From Anaeramoeba flamelloides (taxonomy: Eukaryota > Metamonada > Anaeramoebidae): a DNA stretch of 64,000 nucleotides. How positions within the stretch are numbered: position 1 is the stretch's first letter; each line of letters begins with the position of its first letter. The notes under the pieces are model-generated. The model was given only the letters and a program-made list of their open reading frames with translations, had not been told where the DNA came from and did not search any database. This document shows positions 54,001 to 64,000 of the stretch, one piece after another. Location of the stretch: contig JANTQA010000063.1 of NCBI GenBank assembly GCA_027625915.1, forward strand, positions 3,677,501-3,741,500, in the 5' to 3' direction. The position numbers were made by a program, and so were the translations under genes.

Positions 54001-54384
54001 TCTTCTTTGTTTGGGAAGATTTTTTGGAAATTGGTGATCGAAATTTCTTCCTCCTTGGGTGGAGTATAAAGTGGGTTGTTTGTTTCATAATTTGAATTTT
54101 TATAAAGACAAGAAACTTTTTTTGCATAGATTTTGTTTGTGTTTATGTTTATGTTTTTGTTTTGTTCTTTAGCAAAAAGAGAAAAAAGAAGAAAAAGGTA
54201 AAATAAAAAAAAAAAAAAAGCATTTACTGTGTATTAATCCTTTTTGTTTTGTACGTTGGTTATGGCCTTTAACCCACCCGCCATTACTTTCGGTTGTTTC
54301 CTCTATAGTAATTTCATCACCTATTGCAAAAGATAATAAATCTTTATGTGATGACTGATAATTAAATTTACCAGACACCTGCAT
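45021..54384 (-). CDS. Giant RasGAP with an N-terminal SH3 and repeated PH-linker-SH3-like modules, two exons
   Basis: Exon 1 is 54384-54228, the intron is 54227-54167 (GTAAAT...CTAAAG, 61 nt), and exon 2 is 54166-45021; together 3100 residues. Exon 1 encodes a canonical SH3 (GKFNYQSSHKDLLSFAIGDE, GGWVKG). Six PH-like domains follow at about 130-237, 492-600, 957-1128, 1438-1522, 1880-2005 and 2248-2411. Each is followed by a helical linker and an SH3-like segment; the clearest are near 739-798 (ELKYQKGEWFIPLQKI) and 1228-1291 (RALAKYNYFNPNNLNEISF). KE- and N-rich inserts lie between. The C-terminus is a RasGAP domain (about 2730-2995) with arginine-finger loop ITELFRSNS and GFFFLKFVSPLL, so it should stimulate GTP hydrolysis by a Ras-type GTPase at phosphoinositide membranes. 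The start is the Met before the SH3; a TTG-led start at 53966 would lose the SH3. Domain counts are by eye. Confidence 0.85.
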
Positions 54385-55767
54385 TTATTTCAGAATATCC
54401 AATTTCTTTTGGTTTGTTGAGGAAAAATGGGTAAAAGTTTGAAAAATCAAAAAAATGAAATTGTCTGACTTGAAGAACATTTTTTTTCTTTTTAAATATT
54501 AAACTTGTTTTTTAGATGAGACTAAAAGCACTTCATTCAAACAAGTCAAGTTTATATATTAAATCTTGATTCTTCATTTCCAAATTTCTTGATAAACACA
54601 AAAATTGTCTGTGTTTCTTTTTCTTTAATTTTTCGCTTCATAAGGGTTATCAACAAAAAAAAATGTTTTTCGTTTTTGGAGGAAAAATTACTCAAAAGTT
54701 TTTATTACTTTTCAAAAGGAAAATTTTTTTTTCTAAATATATTTCTATGAAGTTCTTTGTGCTTGTATCCTCAAAACAAGCCAATCTATTGGATTGATCT
54801 TTTTTGTTAATAGACACGCAAAACCCTCATAACACATGATTTTTTCATTTTTTCGATATTCTCAAATGATGGTATGAAGGAAAATAGTTGCAGAGAAATT
54901 CGAAGTAAAATATATAATTTATCATGGCTTGGTGATTGGTAATTCTCACAAATATTTATCAAGTGAGATCTATAAAGGAGTAGATTAAAGATTTTTACCC
55001 AATTTGTGAATCTTGAATTTAAAAAAGCGAAATAAGGCCAAGAAAAAACGGTTTTTTTGGATAATTTCTTCTTCGTACTCATTAGTGAATATCATTGTGA
55101 TCTATTTCTTAATTTTCAACCAAATTTTTGAATGTTGCAAGTTAAGTTTTCTGTAAATGATCTTTTTCATAAAGTCAAAATTGAGAAAAAAGCTAAATAA
55201 TTTAGAATTAGTAGTTTGTTATTTTCAAACAGTATAAAAGATACTAAAAGTTTCGTAAAGTATTTGGTATTGTATGAAATTTTATCAAAATTCTCAATTC
55301 TTCAAAAGGAAAGATCTTTTTTTCTTTATTGAATGAACATAAAAAATTGTTTTTTAAATCAAAACAATTAAATGTCTCCAAATTTAATTTTCAACAGATC
55401 ACTCCTGAAACATCCCACCAAACTTCTCCGAATTTGTGTTTGAACTAACAATTGTGTTTTGAAAGAAATGATCCAAACAAAAAAATAAACAAAAAAAAAT
55501 TGTCTTGGAAAATGAACCAACTTATTCGGTATTTTGGTGATGGGTATTCTTTTCATAACACCAAAAGAGAGCAAAAATCATCCTTGAAAAGAGTTCTCGT
55601 GAACTTCAATCCAAGAAAAAACAAAAAGAAAGTTACAACCCCCTTGTAAGAACTGTTATGATTTCTGGATATAATGGAATAATTCAATGAACCCAATATC
55701 AAAAATCATAGACAATGTGATCTTTCAAAAGTTAGAGTTGTTTATTGAGACTCTATTGAAATGATTT
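54385..55767. other. Upstream region of the RasGAP gene with small uncertain ORFs
   Basis: Minus ORF 54807-55082 (91 codons, start MSTKKKLSKKTVFSWPYF) and plus ORF 55452-55649 (65 codons) have somewhat coding-like composition. Neither has a recognised family or a clear exon structure. No repeat is identified. Confidence 0.4.
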
Positions 55768-56013
55768 TCATTTTTTATGTCTACTTGAGTTATTTTTCTT
55801 TTTGATTTTCATGTTTCTTAATAAGTGTGTATAAGTTTTGGCTATCTCAAATTTTTTTGTATTGTTCTGTAAAAAATACTCATATAATGATATATTGATC
55901 CTAATTGGAGAATATTTGGATTGATCTAACTTTTGTAATTTAAAAGGGATTGGATCCAAAAGTCTTTTTAGATAAATTAGTAAACTATCAACATAGTCCT
56001 CAATTTCCTTCCA
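55768..56013 (-). CDS. Possible last exon of an unidentified minus-strand gene
   Basis: After an AATATTTAG acceptor (ends 56014) the frame reads WKEIEDYVDSLLIYLKRLLD and continues for 81 residues to a TGA at 55768, ending in a lysine-rich tail (MKIKKKNNSS). The balanced residue usage, leucine-rich helix and splice-like boundary suggest an exon. No upstream exon could be found on the minus strand before the (TA)n tract at 56219, and no family is recognised. A start at the internal ORF (near 55959) would be arbitrary because that codon is TTG. Confidence 0.35.
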   Translation of the reverse strand, partial: WKEIEDYVDSLLIYLKRLLDPIPFKLQKLDQSKYSPIRINISLYEYFLQNNTKKFEIAKTYTHLLRNMKIKKKNNSSRHKK

Positions 56014-56213
56014 CTAAATATTATTTAAGTAATAACTACACATTAATTGATTTAAAAGTATGTTTAGTTCAAGGATTTTGTAAAAAATTTTACAATTAAG
56101 GGTTTTTTTGGAGAACCTTTTTTTCTGAATTCATTTCCAACTAACCAAATTCACACATTTCCTTGAAAGATTTAAAAATTGAAATCCTCTTGCTTCGACT
56201 GATTTCTACTTCA

Positions 56214-56251
<38 letters not shown>

Positions 56252-57284
56252 CAGTTTTATGTAAACATATATAAATATATTTTAATATAAAGTGGACTGT
56301 AAGTAAATTTCAGTTAAATTAAATTGAATTTTGCCCCCCCTTTTTTTCCATCTCTTTCATTTCTTTATTTTCTTTCTCTTTTTCTTATATTTTTATAACA
56401 ATTAAAGTTTAGCCTTCATTTTTTAGAAAAGCTATCATTTAAGTTATAATCTTTTCATCAGTATATCTAGGATTAAAAAAATACCAATGAATTTGGATCT
56501 TATTTTAAAACTAAGGGATAAGTGTGTTGAATCGCAACACATTGCAATAAAAACATCATCAGTAATAATAAAGATCCCATTTTCACATATATTTATATTT
56601 TCAATTTAGTGCTGAAAAAAATATATTTTTACTATAGGATTTAATTTTACTTACTTTTTTTTTTTCACAGTTATCATTTTTATTCAAAGACCAAAGACAG
56701 GATTATCTGAGTTTCAATCAATAAAACTTTAAAAAATTATTTTTAAATTTAAATTTTTTTTTGATCAAATATAATATTCTCTGCTTTAAAGTTATTTTTA
56801 CTAGTGATACTTTATTTTTTTAAAAAATATTGCTCAAAATATTTTTTCCAAACTTTGTAATTCTTTGAGTAACATATGGCACATTTGAGAAATTTTGGTA
56901 CTCATTATTTTATAATGACTTTAACATAAACAAATATTCGGTATTTTATTCCCCGAAACCAGTATAATTTTCTTCAAAACAATTTTATTGAAAAATAAGA
57001 AATTCAAAATTTGTAAAAGGAATTTGTTCCTTTTTGAACAAATCACTTAAATGACCAATTTTCTGATAAAAAAAAATGATTTCCTTTTAATTATTGAATA
57101 TTTTGTACTTTTTTAATTCGTGTTAAAAAATTAACAAAACTAAAAAAAATAGCAAAAATATATTTAAAATGTGTGATTTGTGAGTTATTATTTCTCATTT
57201 ATTATTAAATTTATTATTGAGTTGGAGTATAATAATAATATAACACATTACGTTTTTTTGAATCCTTTAAATAATTTTTTCAAT
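56014..57284. other. Intergenic AT-rich DNA
   Basis: Contains a (TA)n tract at 56219-56248, a C7 run near 56334 and a small perfect hairpin TGTGTTGAATCGCAACACA near 56523. No gene is seen. Confidence 0.55.
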
Positions 57285-57790
57285 AAAAATTTTTGAAATT
57301 TTCTTTTTATTTCTCAAATTAAAAAAAACATAATGGCAGTTTTCTTGAGGTTTACTTTTTTATTTGTAAAGTTTTCTAGGTTTTTATGAGTAACTCTATT
57401 TTATTTGTGAAGTTTTCTAGGTTTTTTTGAGTTTTCTATTTTATTTGTGAAGTGTTCTAGGTTTTTTTTTACTTTAGAAATAAACAGAAAATTTTAATAA
57501 ATTTTCGGTTTATTTCCTAAAGTAAAAAAAACTTAGAACACTTCACAAATAAAATAGAAAACCTCATGAATATTACAGTTAGTTTTTCCAGAATTCAAAA
57601 GAATTGAACAAAATCTGTGATTTCACAAATAAATAGAAAACTCAAAAAAAACCTTACGAAAATCTAGTGATTTTTCAAATAAACAGAAAAATCCAAGAAA
57701 ACCTAACAGTGCTTTTTTTTAAATCTTGTTTCGAAAATCAATTGATTTTCTAATCAAAACAAAAATTAAAAAAAAAAAACTAACTGCAAA
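57285..57790. repeat. Cluster of foldback modules upstream of the ALG14 3' end
   Basis: A half-module at 57300-57335 and a full foldback at 57455-57540 (AGGTTTTTTTTACTTTAGAA with TTCCTAAAGTAAAAAAAACT) are followed by a TTTTTCCAGAATTCAAAAGA arm at about 57582. Between them AAGT(G/T)TTCTAGGTTTTT and GAGTTTTCTATTTTATTTGT are repeated two to three times. These are the same modules as at 11850, 12388, 16505 and 35003. Confidence 0.7.
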
Positions 57791-57952
57791 TAAGAGGGGT
57801 TAACAACTCCACCTGCAAATTACAATATAAAAAAAAAAACATATTGCATTTTTTTGTCGAAAATTATTATCTTTTTGATAAATTTTGGGAGTACATAAAT
57901 TATGAATAATTTATCAAAAAGGGTTTTATATTTTGTTAAAAGGAGATATTCA

Positions 57953-58793
57953 TTATATTAGTCTTCCAATGTATTCAACTTTTTTATATTTAGAAGTAAG
58001 GCTTTCCCATTGAACAATAAACCTATCGGCTATTGGGTATAAAATTCTTCCAGATAAAGATAAACGCTTAACTCTTGCAATACTTTCGATATAAATGACA
58101 TCGATAAATTTGATTGCTATGATTCTTAGTAGGAAAGCTGCTAGCGCAATTGGGACACAGGTTCCAGGCCCGTTACACAATATCAGTTTTGGGTTTTCTA
58201 GTACCACAATTTTAAAAGAAAAAAAAGAAGCATAGAGTGTTTTAAAAATTGAACTAAAATATGATTGCCCTACTTTTCTGCTTCGTGGTACTAAATAGAT
58301 TTGTATGGCATCAATTCCAAACTTTTCTTTGATTTTTTTTGAAAAGGCCTTTACCTTGTGTTGGCTAGTTTTGTCGCTTGAAGCAATTACAAAGCTGATT
58401 TGATAGTTTCTTTCTTCACCTATAAATAAAGTCTCCAATAATTTTAACATTTCAGGAGTGTGCCCACCTATGTCAAATTGTTTAGATTGAGTTAAGTCCG
58501 AGTATGTTAAATGTTTGTTTTTGGAAATAAGATTGATCCTTTTTTGAAGAAACAACACAAATTGTTTTTTGTTTTTTGTTGTTTGTTTTGTTTGTGAGTT
58601 GGAATATAATAATGAAATCTTTCTAAATACCTGATCCTAGGACATAAAGAACACGGACTTGTTCATTAGTATTCTTTTTATGAATTTTGGGACGACGAAA
58701 AATTGGTAAAATTGACAGTACACGAATAATTAAAATAAATAAAAGAAGAAAAAGACCGCCAAATAATTTTAGCAACACATAAACAAGAGTGAA
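57953..58793 (-). CDS. ALG14: ALG14-like membrane subunit of the UDP-GlcNAc transferase (N-glycan assembly), two exons
   Basis: Exon 1 is at most 58793-58631, the intron 58630-58468 (GTATTT...CATAG, 163 nt), and exon 2 58467-57953 with its stop. The protein of about 225 residues has an N-terminal membrane helix (LFGGLFLLLFILIIRVLS). It is followed by VRVLYVLGSGGHTPEM across the splice, then YLVPRSRKVGQSYFSS, then CNGPGTCVPIAL (about residues 152-163), RVKRLSLSGRILYPIADRFI and a final YIGRLI. These are the ALG14 signatures. ALG14 anchors catalytic ALG13 at the ER face and together they add the second GlcNAc to dolichol-PP-GlcNAc. In the reading frame of exon 1 there is no ATG between the upstream stop (58794-58796) and the membrane helix. 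An ATG at 58780 is out of frame, so the start is unresolved. Confidence 0.9.
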
Positions 58794-58975
58794 TTAAAAG
58801 TTAAAAAGAAAAAAAATGACAGAATTTAGGGTTTACAAAAGCTTTAGTTAGAATTCAATTCATACCATAAGTGTGTTTAATTACAAATTGATCTTTGACT
58901 TTTTACTTATTTGTCGTTTTCTCAAAATTATAGATAATTCATCAAAAACTTCACTTTTCTTTCAGCCAAACAATT

Positions 58976-59521
58976 TTAAGGTTACAATAACTGAAATTTG
59001 AAAAAAGATTATCTTGTTTCCGGTGTGGTGGCTCGTTAGTTTGGTTCTTAGCTGATCGATCTTCAGCTTGGTATGGATTTTTAATAGTGGTCCAAAGAGG
59101 TAATTTTTTAAAAATTTTTTAATTTTTCCCAAAATCCGAATTGAATGGTCTAAGAACCATATGTTGGTTGGTAAGAATTTAGAAATAAATTTTGAAGTTA
59201 AATTGCAAATTGAAATTATTGTTTAGGTTTGGTTTTTATGAGAGCCTCTAAAAAATTTATTTTTATCTTAGTTAATTGACAAAAAACTAAATGGGGATGT
59301 TCCTAAATAGTCCAAAAATCAGATTTTTATTATTAATTTGTTCCAATTTATTAGACTTTGGCTCTTTCATTCTTATTTTGAATAAAAAACAAAATCGTCT
59401 TTTGAACCACTATTAAAACCGATACAAATCCAAGATCGATGAGCTAACAACCAAAATAATATGTCCTTATACTAGAAACAAGATAATATTTTTATCCTAT
59501 TCTAGGGGTTATAAACCTTAA
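58976..59521. mobile_element. TTAA-flanked long-inverted-repeat MITE, copy 3
   Basis: The left end is TTAAGGTTACAATAACTGAA, and the right end, on the reverse strand, is TTAAGGTTTATAACCCC. Inside are the family marks AAAAGATTATCTTGTTTC and GCTGATCGATCTTC, answered by GATCGATGAGCTAACAACC. It is more diverged than 8560-9118 and lies about 0.2 kb upstream of ALG14. Confidence 0.65.
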
Positions 59522-60146
59522 AATGTAAGTGTTATTATTTTAATTTAAATTGATTTTTTAAGAAAATTATTATAAATTCGGGGTATTCATTATTTTTAAA
59601 ACATCAATATACCAGTCTTAAGTAAATAAATCTAGATGATTTTATAGCTATAAAAACAAAATAAAAAAAAATTACCAAAATAACCAACCGGGTGAAATTT
59701 CATCTTAATATTAGATATTTTTAATTCCAAAAATTTTGACACAGTTAAAACATTTGATGTAATAAAAATACTTATCCTTTCATTTAATTGGGAAATAATT
59801 TTGATTTTTCAAAGTTATCATGCATTTTTTTTTTTTTTACTTTTCTTTTTTTTTTTTTTTTTTTTTTCGTTTCATTTTATCCACTATATAATCTATTTAA
59901 TAAGATTGCAGTATTTTTTTCAAGAAATTATTGAAGATTAATATTAATTTTGTTATATAGATAAATCACAGACAATTATTTGATGGTATCTTATTATTTA
60001 ATCTATTATCGATTGTTTGTTTAATTTATATAAATTTACTAAGATATTGTTTGTTCTGTATGTTTCATTATTTTGGACACATATAGATTTTTATTTTTCT
60101 GTTTTTATAATTTTTATCTTTTTATTTGAATAAAAATGATTACATA
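59522..60146. other. Intergenic AT-rich DNA
   Basis: T homopolymers near 59830-59870. No feature is supported. Confidence 0.55.
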
Positions 60147-60645
60147 TAGCAGTGAAAAAACGCCAGAAAAGATTTTTAATTGTTTATATCAGGAAAAGTG
60201 TTATGTAATTACGAATAATTTCAAACAAATCCATTTTATTAATAACCTTTTTTTTTCTGAACTAAGTAATAAACTTGGCTAAAGTTTATTAAAGCGGGGG
60301 GCATATATAAAACACTCAAGTCATTATTTGATAACTTAAGTAGATGAACTTATTTCAAAAAAAGAAAAAAATAAAAATAAAAAAACAGAGGGTTTTATTA
60401 GTGTTTACTTAAGTTTGGAAAATGATATCTTTTTTTCTTTTTTATTGATTGATTGAATCATGTTTTGAACGAGTTTAATTTTATTAATAATCATTTTAAT
60501 AAGTGGGTTTCTTTTGATTGTAAAATTTTGGCTCTTAAATAAAATAATTTGATTTTTATATAAAAGAAATTACATAAAAATTTTCCCAATATTAGCAATT
60601 CAAGATAATATCTTTTTTTTTTTTGTCTGTTATTTTTTCAACTAT
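60147..60645 (+). mobile_element. MITE of about 500 bp, copy 3 (diverged) of the 32575 family
   Basis: The left end TATAGCAGTGAAAAAACGCC and GATTTTTAATTGTTTATATC are followed by collinear blocks TTTGAACGAGTTTAATTTTA and AATAAGTGGG. The right end is TTTTTTCAACTATTATA. It has the same orientation as copy 1 but many more differences. Confidence 0.6.
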
Positions 60646-63600
60646 TATATCTATTAATATTCGGTAACTTAGATTTGGTTAAATATTATGTTTGGAAAAA
60701 TATGATATATTCTGGGATTTCATTTATCTATTTTCAATTTGGGGTCTGTCAAAATTGTTGAAAGGGAATTTTTTTCAACAAAGAAATAATATTATAATTG
60801 ATATATTATATTAAAGTGGGTAATATCTTAGGGATTTTATTTGTGATAGATATTATTCAATTTATTTTATTACAACAAATTATTGGTTTTTTGCTAATAA
60901 TTTGTTATTTTATTTATTTTAAAAAATAAATTTGAAAATCAAACTTTCCAAAAAAAAAAAAAATAGATTATTCTTTTTATATTTAGACAAAAAGCCAAAT
61001 TTTAATAAAAAAAAAACTGTGGAATAGCATTTAGTCATTGGGAGATGCCATAAATCATCTTTTTCTCATCTGAAAATTGAAAATAGAACCATATTGTTGA
61101 GTTTGTGGAATATCCAATATTTTATCTCAAATCAAAATCAGATTTACAATAAGTAAAAAAAGTAATAAATATGATAAAAGAAATAGTTAAAAAATTTTTT
61201 TTTGAACAAAAAAAAAACATAAAAGTTGTAGGTAAAGAAATCCTTATAGTGAAATAACCTCAAATTACTATAGTGTGGTATTCCAAGAAGATCTTGGTAT
61301 TTTTTTTTTTTTAAATATTTGAAAATGGAATTTTTGTAAATCTACTACTGGTAATAATATAGTATTTAAAAAGTATAAAACCCTTGTTTCCAATTCGAAC
61401 ATGCGCCTTTCTCTTTTTCTTGTTTAAGTTCAACAACTAAGCAATAATAAAATAGGTGAATTAAGTTCAAATTAATTTTGAAGGTAAGCGTCTTGATATT
61501 TTCTGTAAATTTGATTTAAATTATTCAAAATATTTCATATTTTTTTTTAATAATATTAATGAAATTTTTTGTTTATTGTTTATAAAAATTTTTTCAAAAA
61601 ATAATTCTATTAATGAGAATAATATTACACATTGGATCTTTCATTTTACCTTAAAAGTCGAACCTTAAGAAAACAATTCCATATTTACTTTTTTTTTGTT
61701 GTTGATTTCTTTTTCTTTAATATAACAGACGAATAGATTGATAAAAAAATTAACTATAATTTTGAAAAACATATTAATCTTTTTGGAACGTTTTATTTTT
61801 AATACAGAGTTCAGCAGAATATTTTATAATTATTTTATTTTCCCAATTGTGTCAATTTTAATTTTAAATTGGGAACAGTTCCGCGTTTTAAAATTAAACT
61901 CGAGAGAAAAGTCAAAAAAGAAAAAAAAAAATCTTTTTCCAAAAATTTTTAAATTCCTTCTTATTTAATCAAAATATCTTTCTCTTTTGACCAAAAAAAA
62001 TTACAAACAAGAGAGTTTCATGTGTTTACCTTTGAAGAGGGTGTTCCAAAGAATTACGAGAAAAGATTCACAATTAGAATGTAGAAAAAATTACAATATG
62101 TTTTTGCATCAAATTTCAAACTAGGTTATTTTCCAATTTATAAATATGTATTTTTTTTTCAAGATCCGAAATTTTTGCAAAATTATTAATTTGGTTTGCA
62201 CAATTAACCTACAAAATATTTTCACCGCATTTTCATGATCCTTTTTCAACATAGAATACCAAATTACAACCCAAAATATAGCAATTAATGTCATACTAAA
62301 AAAAAAACATACAAATAAATAAAGTTATTAATAACAAATTATAACATACCTCTTTGAAAACTCGATCTGAAAAAGGAAAATGAATCAAATTTTTTTCGAT
62401 TTATTTGACAAATTGAATAAAATATTAGATTCTGTTGTAAAAATCAAAGATTTTTAAGAGAATGGAATATTACTTTTTAAGAAATTGTAATCTATTGTTT
62501 TTCTTTCACTTTGAGAAAAAATCCAAATTATTCGAATTTGTTTCTATTTTTAAAACTATTACACTTAACCAAAGTTTGAAAAGAAAAAAATTAAAAAAGG
62601 CCTGAAAAGAGATTTATTTGAGTTTGTTTGCTTGTTAAAATCATAATTAAAAACTATTTTTCTTACTCAAATTTTCAAAATAATTATTTTTTCGAAATGA
62701 AAACTCATGCTGACATAAATATTTGATCCTAATTGGCTGTCTTCCTTTGTTTTAAAAAAGTCACTACACTAAAAACGCAACTTAATTCATTTCATTTCAC
62801 TTTAAAAAAAGCTTTTAACGAGATAAGATATTTTCTTCTTTTGATTAAATTAAAAGAGATTTTCATTTTGTTTTTTATCAAAATTGCAAAAATATCGAAA
62901 AAGGAAAATGTCGAAATCAAAACCAAAGCTGTACTTTGAAACAGTAATCGTCTTTTCGAGATAAATATGAAAATTCTAAAATATCTTCACTTTTCGCTAT
63001 TTTTTTACATAATTAAAAAATTACATTCGTTTTCTTAGGTTTCAAAATTAAAACAACTCAAAAGAGAATGGTAATCAGAGAACTATTTGTTTCTCAATGA
63101 TTTCCAAAACCAAAAAATTAGTAGTTTTTTGATGTGAGAAAAAGTACTTTTTCCAAAAAGCAATTCTTTAGAAGAAAAATTAGAAATCTATTTTCTCAGA
63201 TTGACCTAAATTATAATTTTTATCTTAAAATCCAAATAAGAATCTTAATTAAATCTCCATAAACATCTACTAATTGTTTTGGTAACTAGTTTGATGGTGT
63301 TTTGGTCACTAATAATTCCAGGAAGAAACAAATTGTAAACTTTCAATAAAACTTTTCCTTTTTTAAATCGAAAATTTATAATCCTTATTCATTTAACAAA
63401 AAAAAAAAAAAAATTCAAAACATAAGAATATGTAAAAAGATCTCTGAAATTAATGCAAAAGGGTTTCGTGGTTTCCATTATTGTTGTCAAGATCAGATTA
63501 TAAAAAATTGAAAGTGAAAAGCAAAAATAATTAGCTTAAAAAAAGAGAAAAATTAAAGAAAAATTAAGAAAGTTTTAAAAGTTGAAAAATTGTTAAAAAG

Positions 63601-64000
63601 ATTATTCATCATAACCTTTTGTTTGAACGTGTCAATTTTATCGTAAGAAATGGTGAATTTGTTTCCTATTTTTTTCAAAAAAGAATTTAACTGTTACTAT
63701 TTATTAAACTTTTAGATCTTGTAGGTTTTCAAAAATCTAATTACTGTGATTATTCCAGAAAACGGCAGCATACGGAGATATGGAACGTTCATTAGTGATC
63801 ACTTTTTGTTTTGGTAAAATTTCTTTTTTGATCTCCAATTTAATTTTGAAAAAAAAAAATTAAATCTTTTCTTCTAAATAATAACCCTTTTATAATTTTG
63901 AAAAAAATATGAATTTATTCGTTCTGATCTCTTATCCACAAAAATCGAATTAACTCACCAACAAACAATTTCATGGTTATTCAACGTGTCAAGTAAATTT
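60646..64000. other. Gene-poor right end of the window
   Basis: ORFs at 61738-61968 and 62733-62939 are A/T-driven and unconvincing. A GTAAGCG donor-like site at 61482 and a TATAACAG acceptor-like site at 61729 could frame an intron of an unseen transcript. A GC-richer island at 63757-63815 (CAG, then about 60 nt, then GTAAAA) looks like an exon but has no recognised product. Confidence 0.4.

Noticed and set aside
54807-55082. 91-codon minus-strand ORF starting MSTKKKLSKK
   Set aside because: The start region looks coding, but there is no recognised domain and the end is A/T-driven. Kept as a note in the intergenic entry only.
61370-61430. TTCGAA-containing stretch resembling a tRNA B box
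   Set aside because: No cloverleaf, A box or acceptor stem can be drawn around it.
62733-62939. 68-codon plus-strand ORF
   Set aside because: It begins at a TTG and consists of hydrophobic and lysine-rich A/T-driven sequence without a motif.

Overview
The window is nuclear DNA from a very AT-rich, intron-containing protist. Genes have GT-AG introns, long asparagine and Lys/Glu tracts, and are separated by long A/T-rich intergenic DNA. Eukaryotic signature genes (spliceosomal PLRG1, MON2, ALG14, a BORC-type subunit, 5S rRNA) are present, and TAA/TGA act as ordinary stops. From memory the style (KEKEKE and poly-N tracts, giant PH/RasGAP proteins, many small DNA elements) suits an amoeboid protist such as Anaeramoeba; a dictyostelid-like amoebozoan is the alternative. 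The sequence alone does not settle this.

Layout. 1-4.4 kb: the end of an SR-rich splicing-type protein, then repeat-rich DNA, then a small BORCS6-like gene on the minus strand. 6.6-9.1 kb: three TTAA-flanked elements abutting end to end, followed by a TMEM42-like transporter gene. 10-19 kb: a mobile-element graveyard with two decayed non-LTR LINE copies, foldback repeats, TCGCGATAA-type clusters and a small minus-strand gene with a p97-binding-like motif. 19.4-20.3 kb: a rhomboid protease of the RHBDL4/RHBDD1 type. 21.4-27.3 kb: MON2, whose reading frame changes once beside an (AAT)n tract. 28.1 and 42.5 kb: two identical, oppositely oriented 5S rRNA genes with a shared upstream motif. 33.4-39.8 kb: PLRG1/Prp46 with a 4.66 kb first intron that holds a candidate gene on the other strand. 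45.0-54.4 kb: a 3100-residue RasGAP protein built from repeated PH-helical linker-SH3-like modules. 58 kb: ALG14. The last 5 kb are mainly non-coding with small DNA elements.

The genes are unrelated housekeeping functions (splicing, endosome/Golgi traffic, lysosome positioning, ER proteolysis, N-glycosylation, Ras signalling). No cluster works as one pathway. The most distinctive items are the modular RasGAP giant, the tiled TTAA elements, the foldback repeats sitting at matching places in both LINE copies, and the paired 5S genes with a fixed-distance upstream motif.
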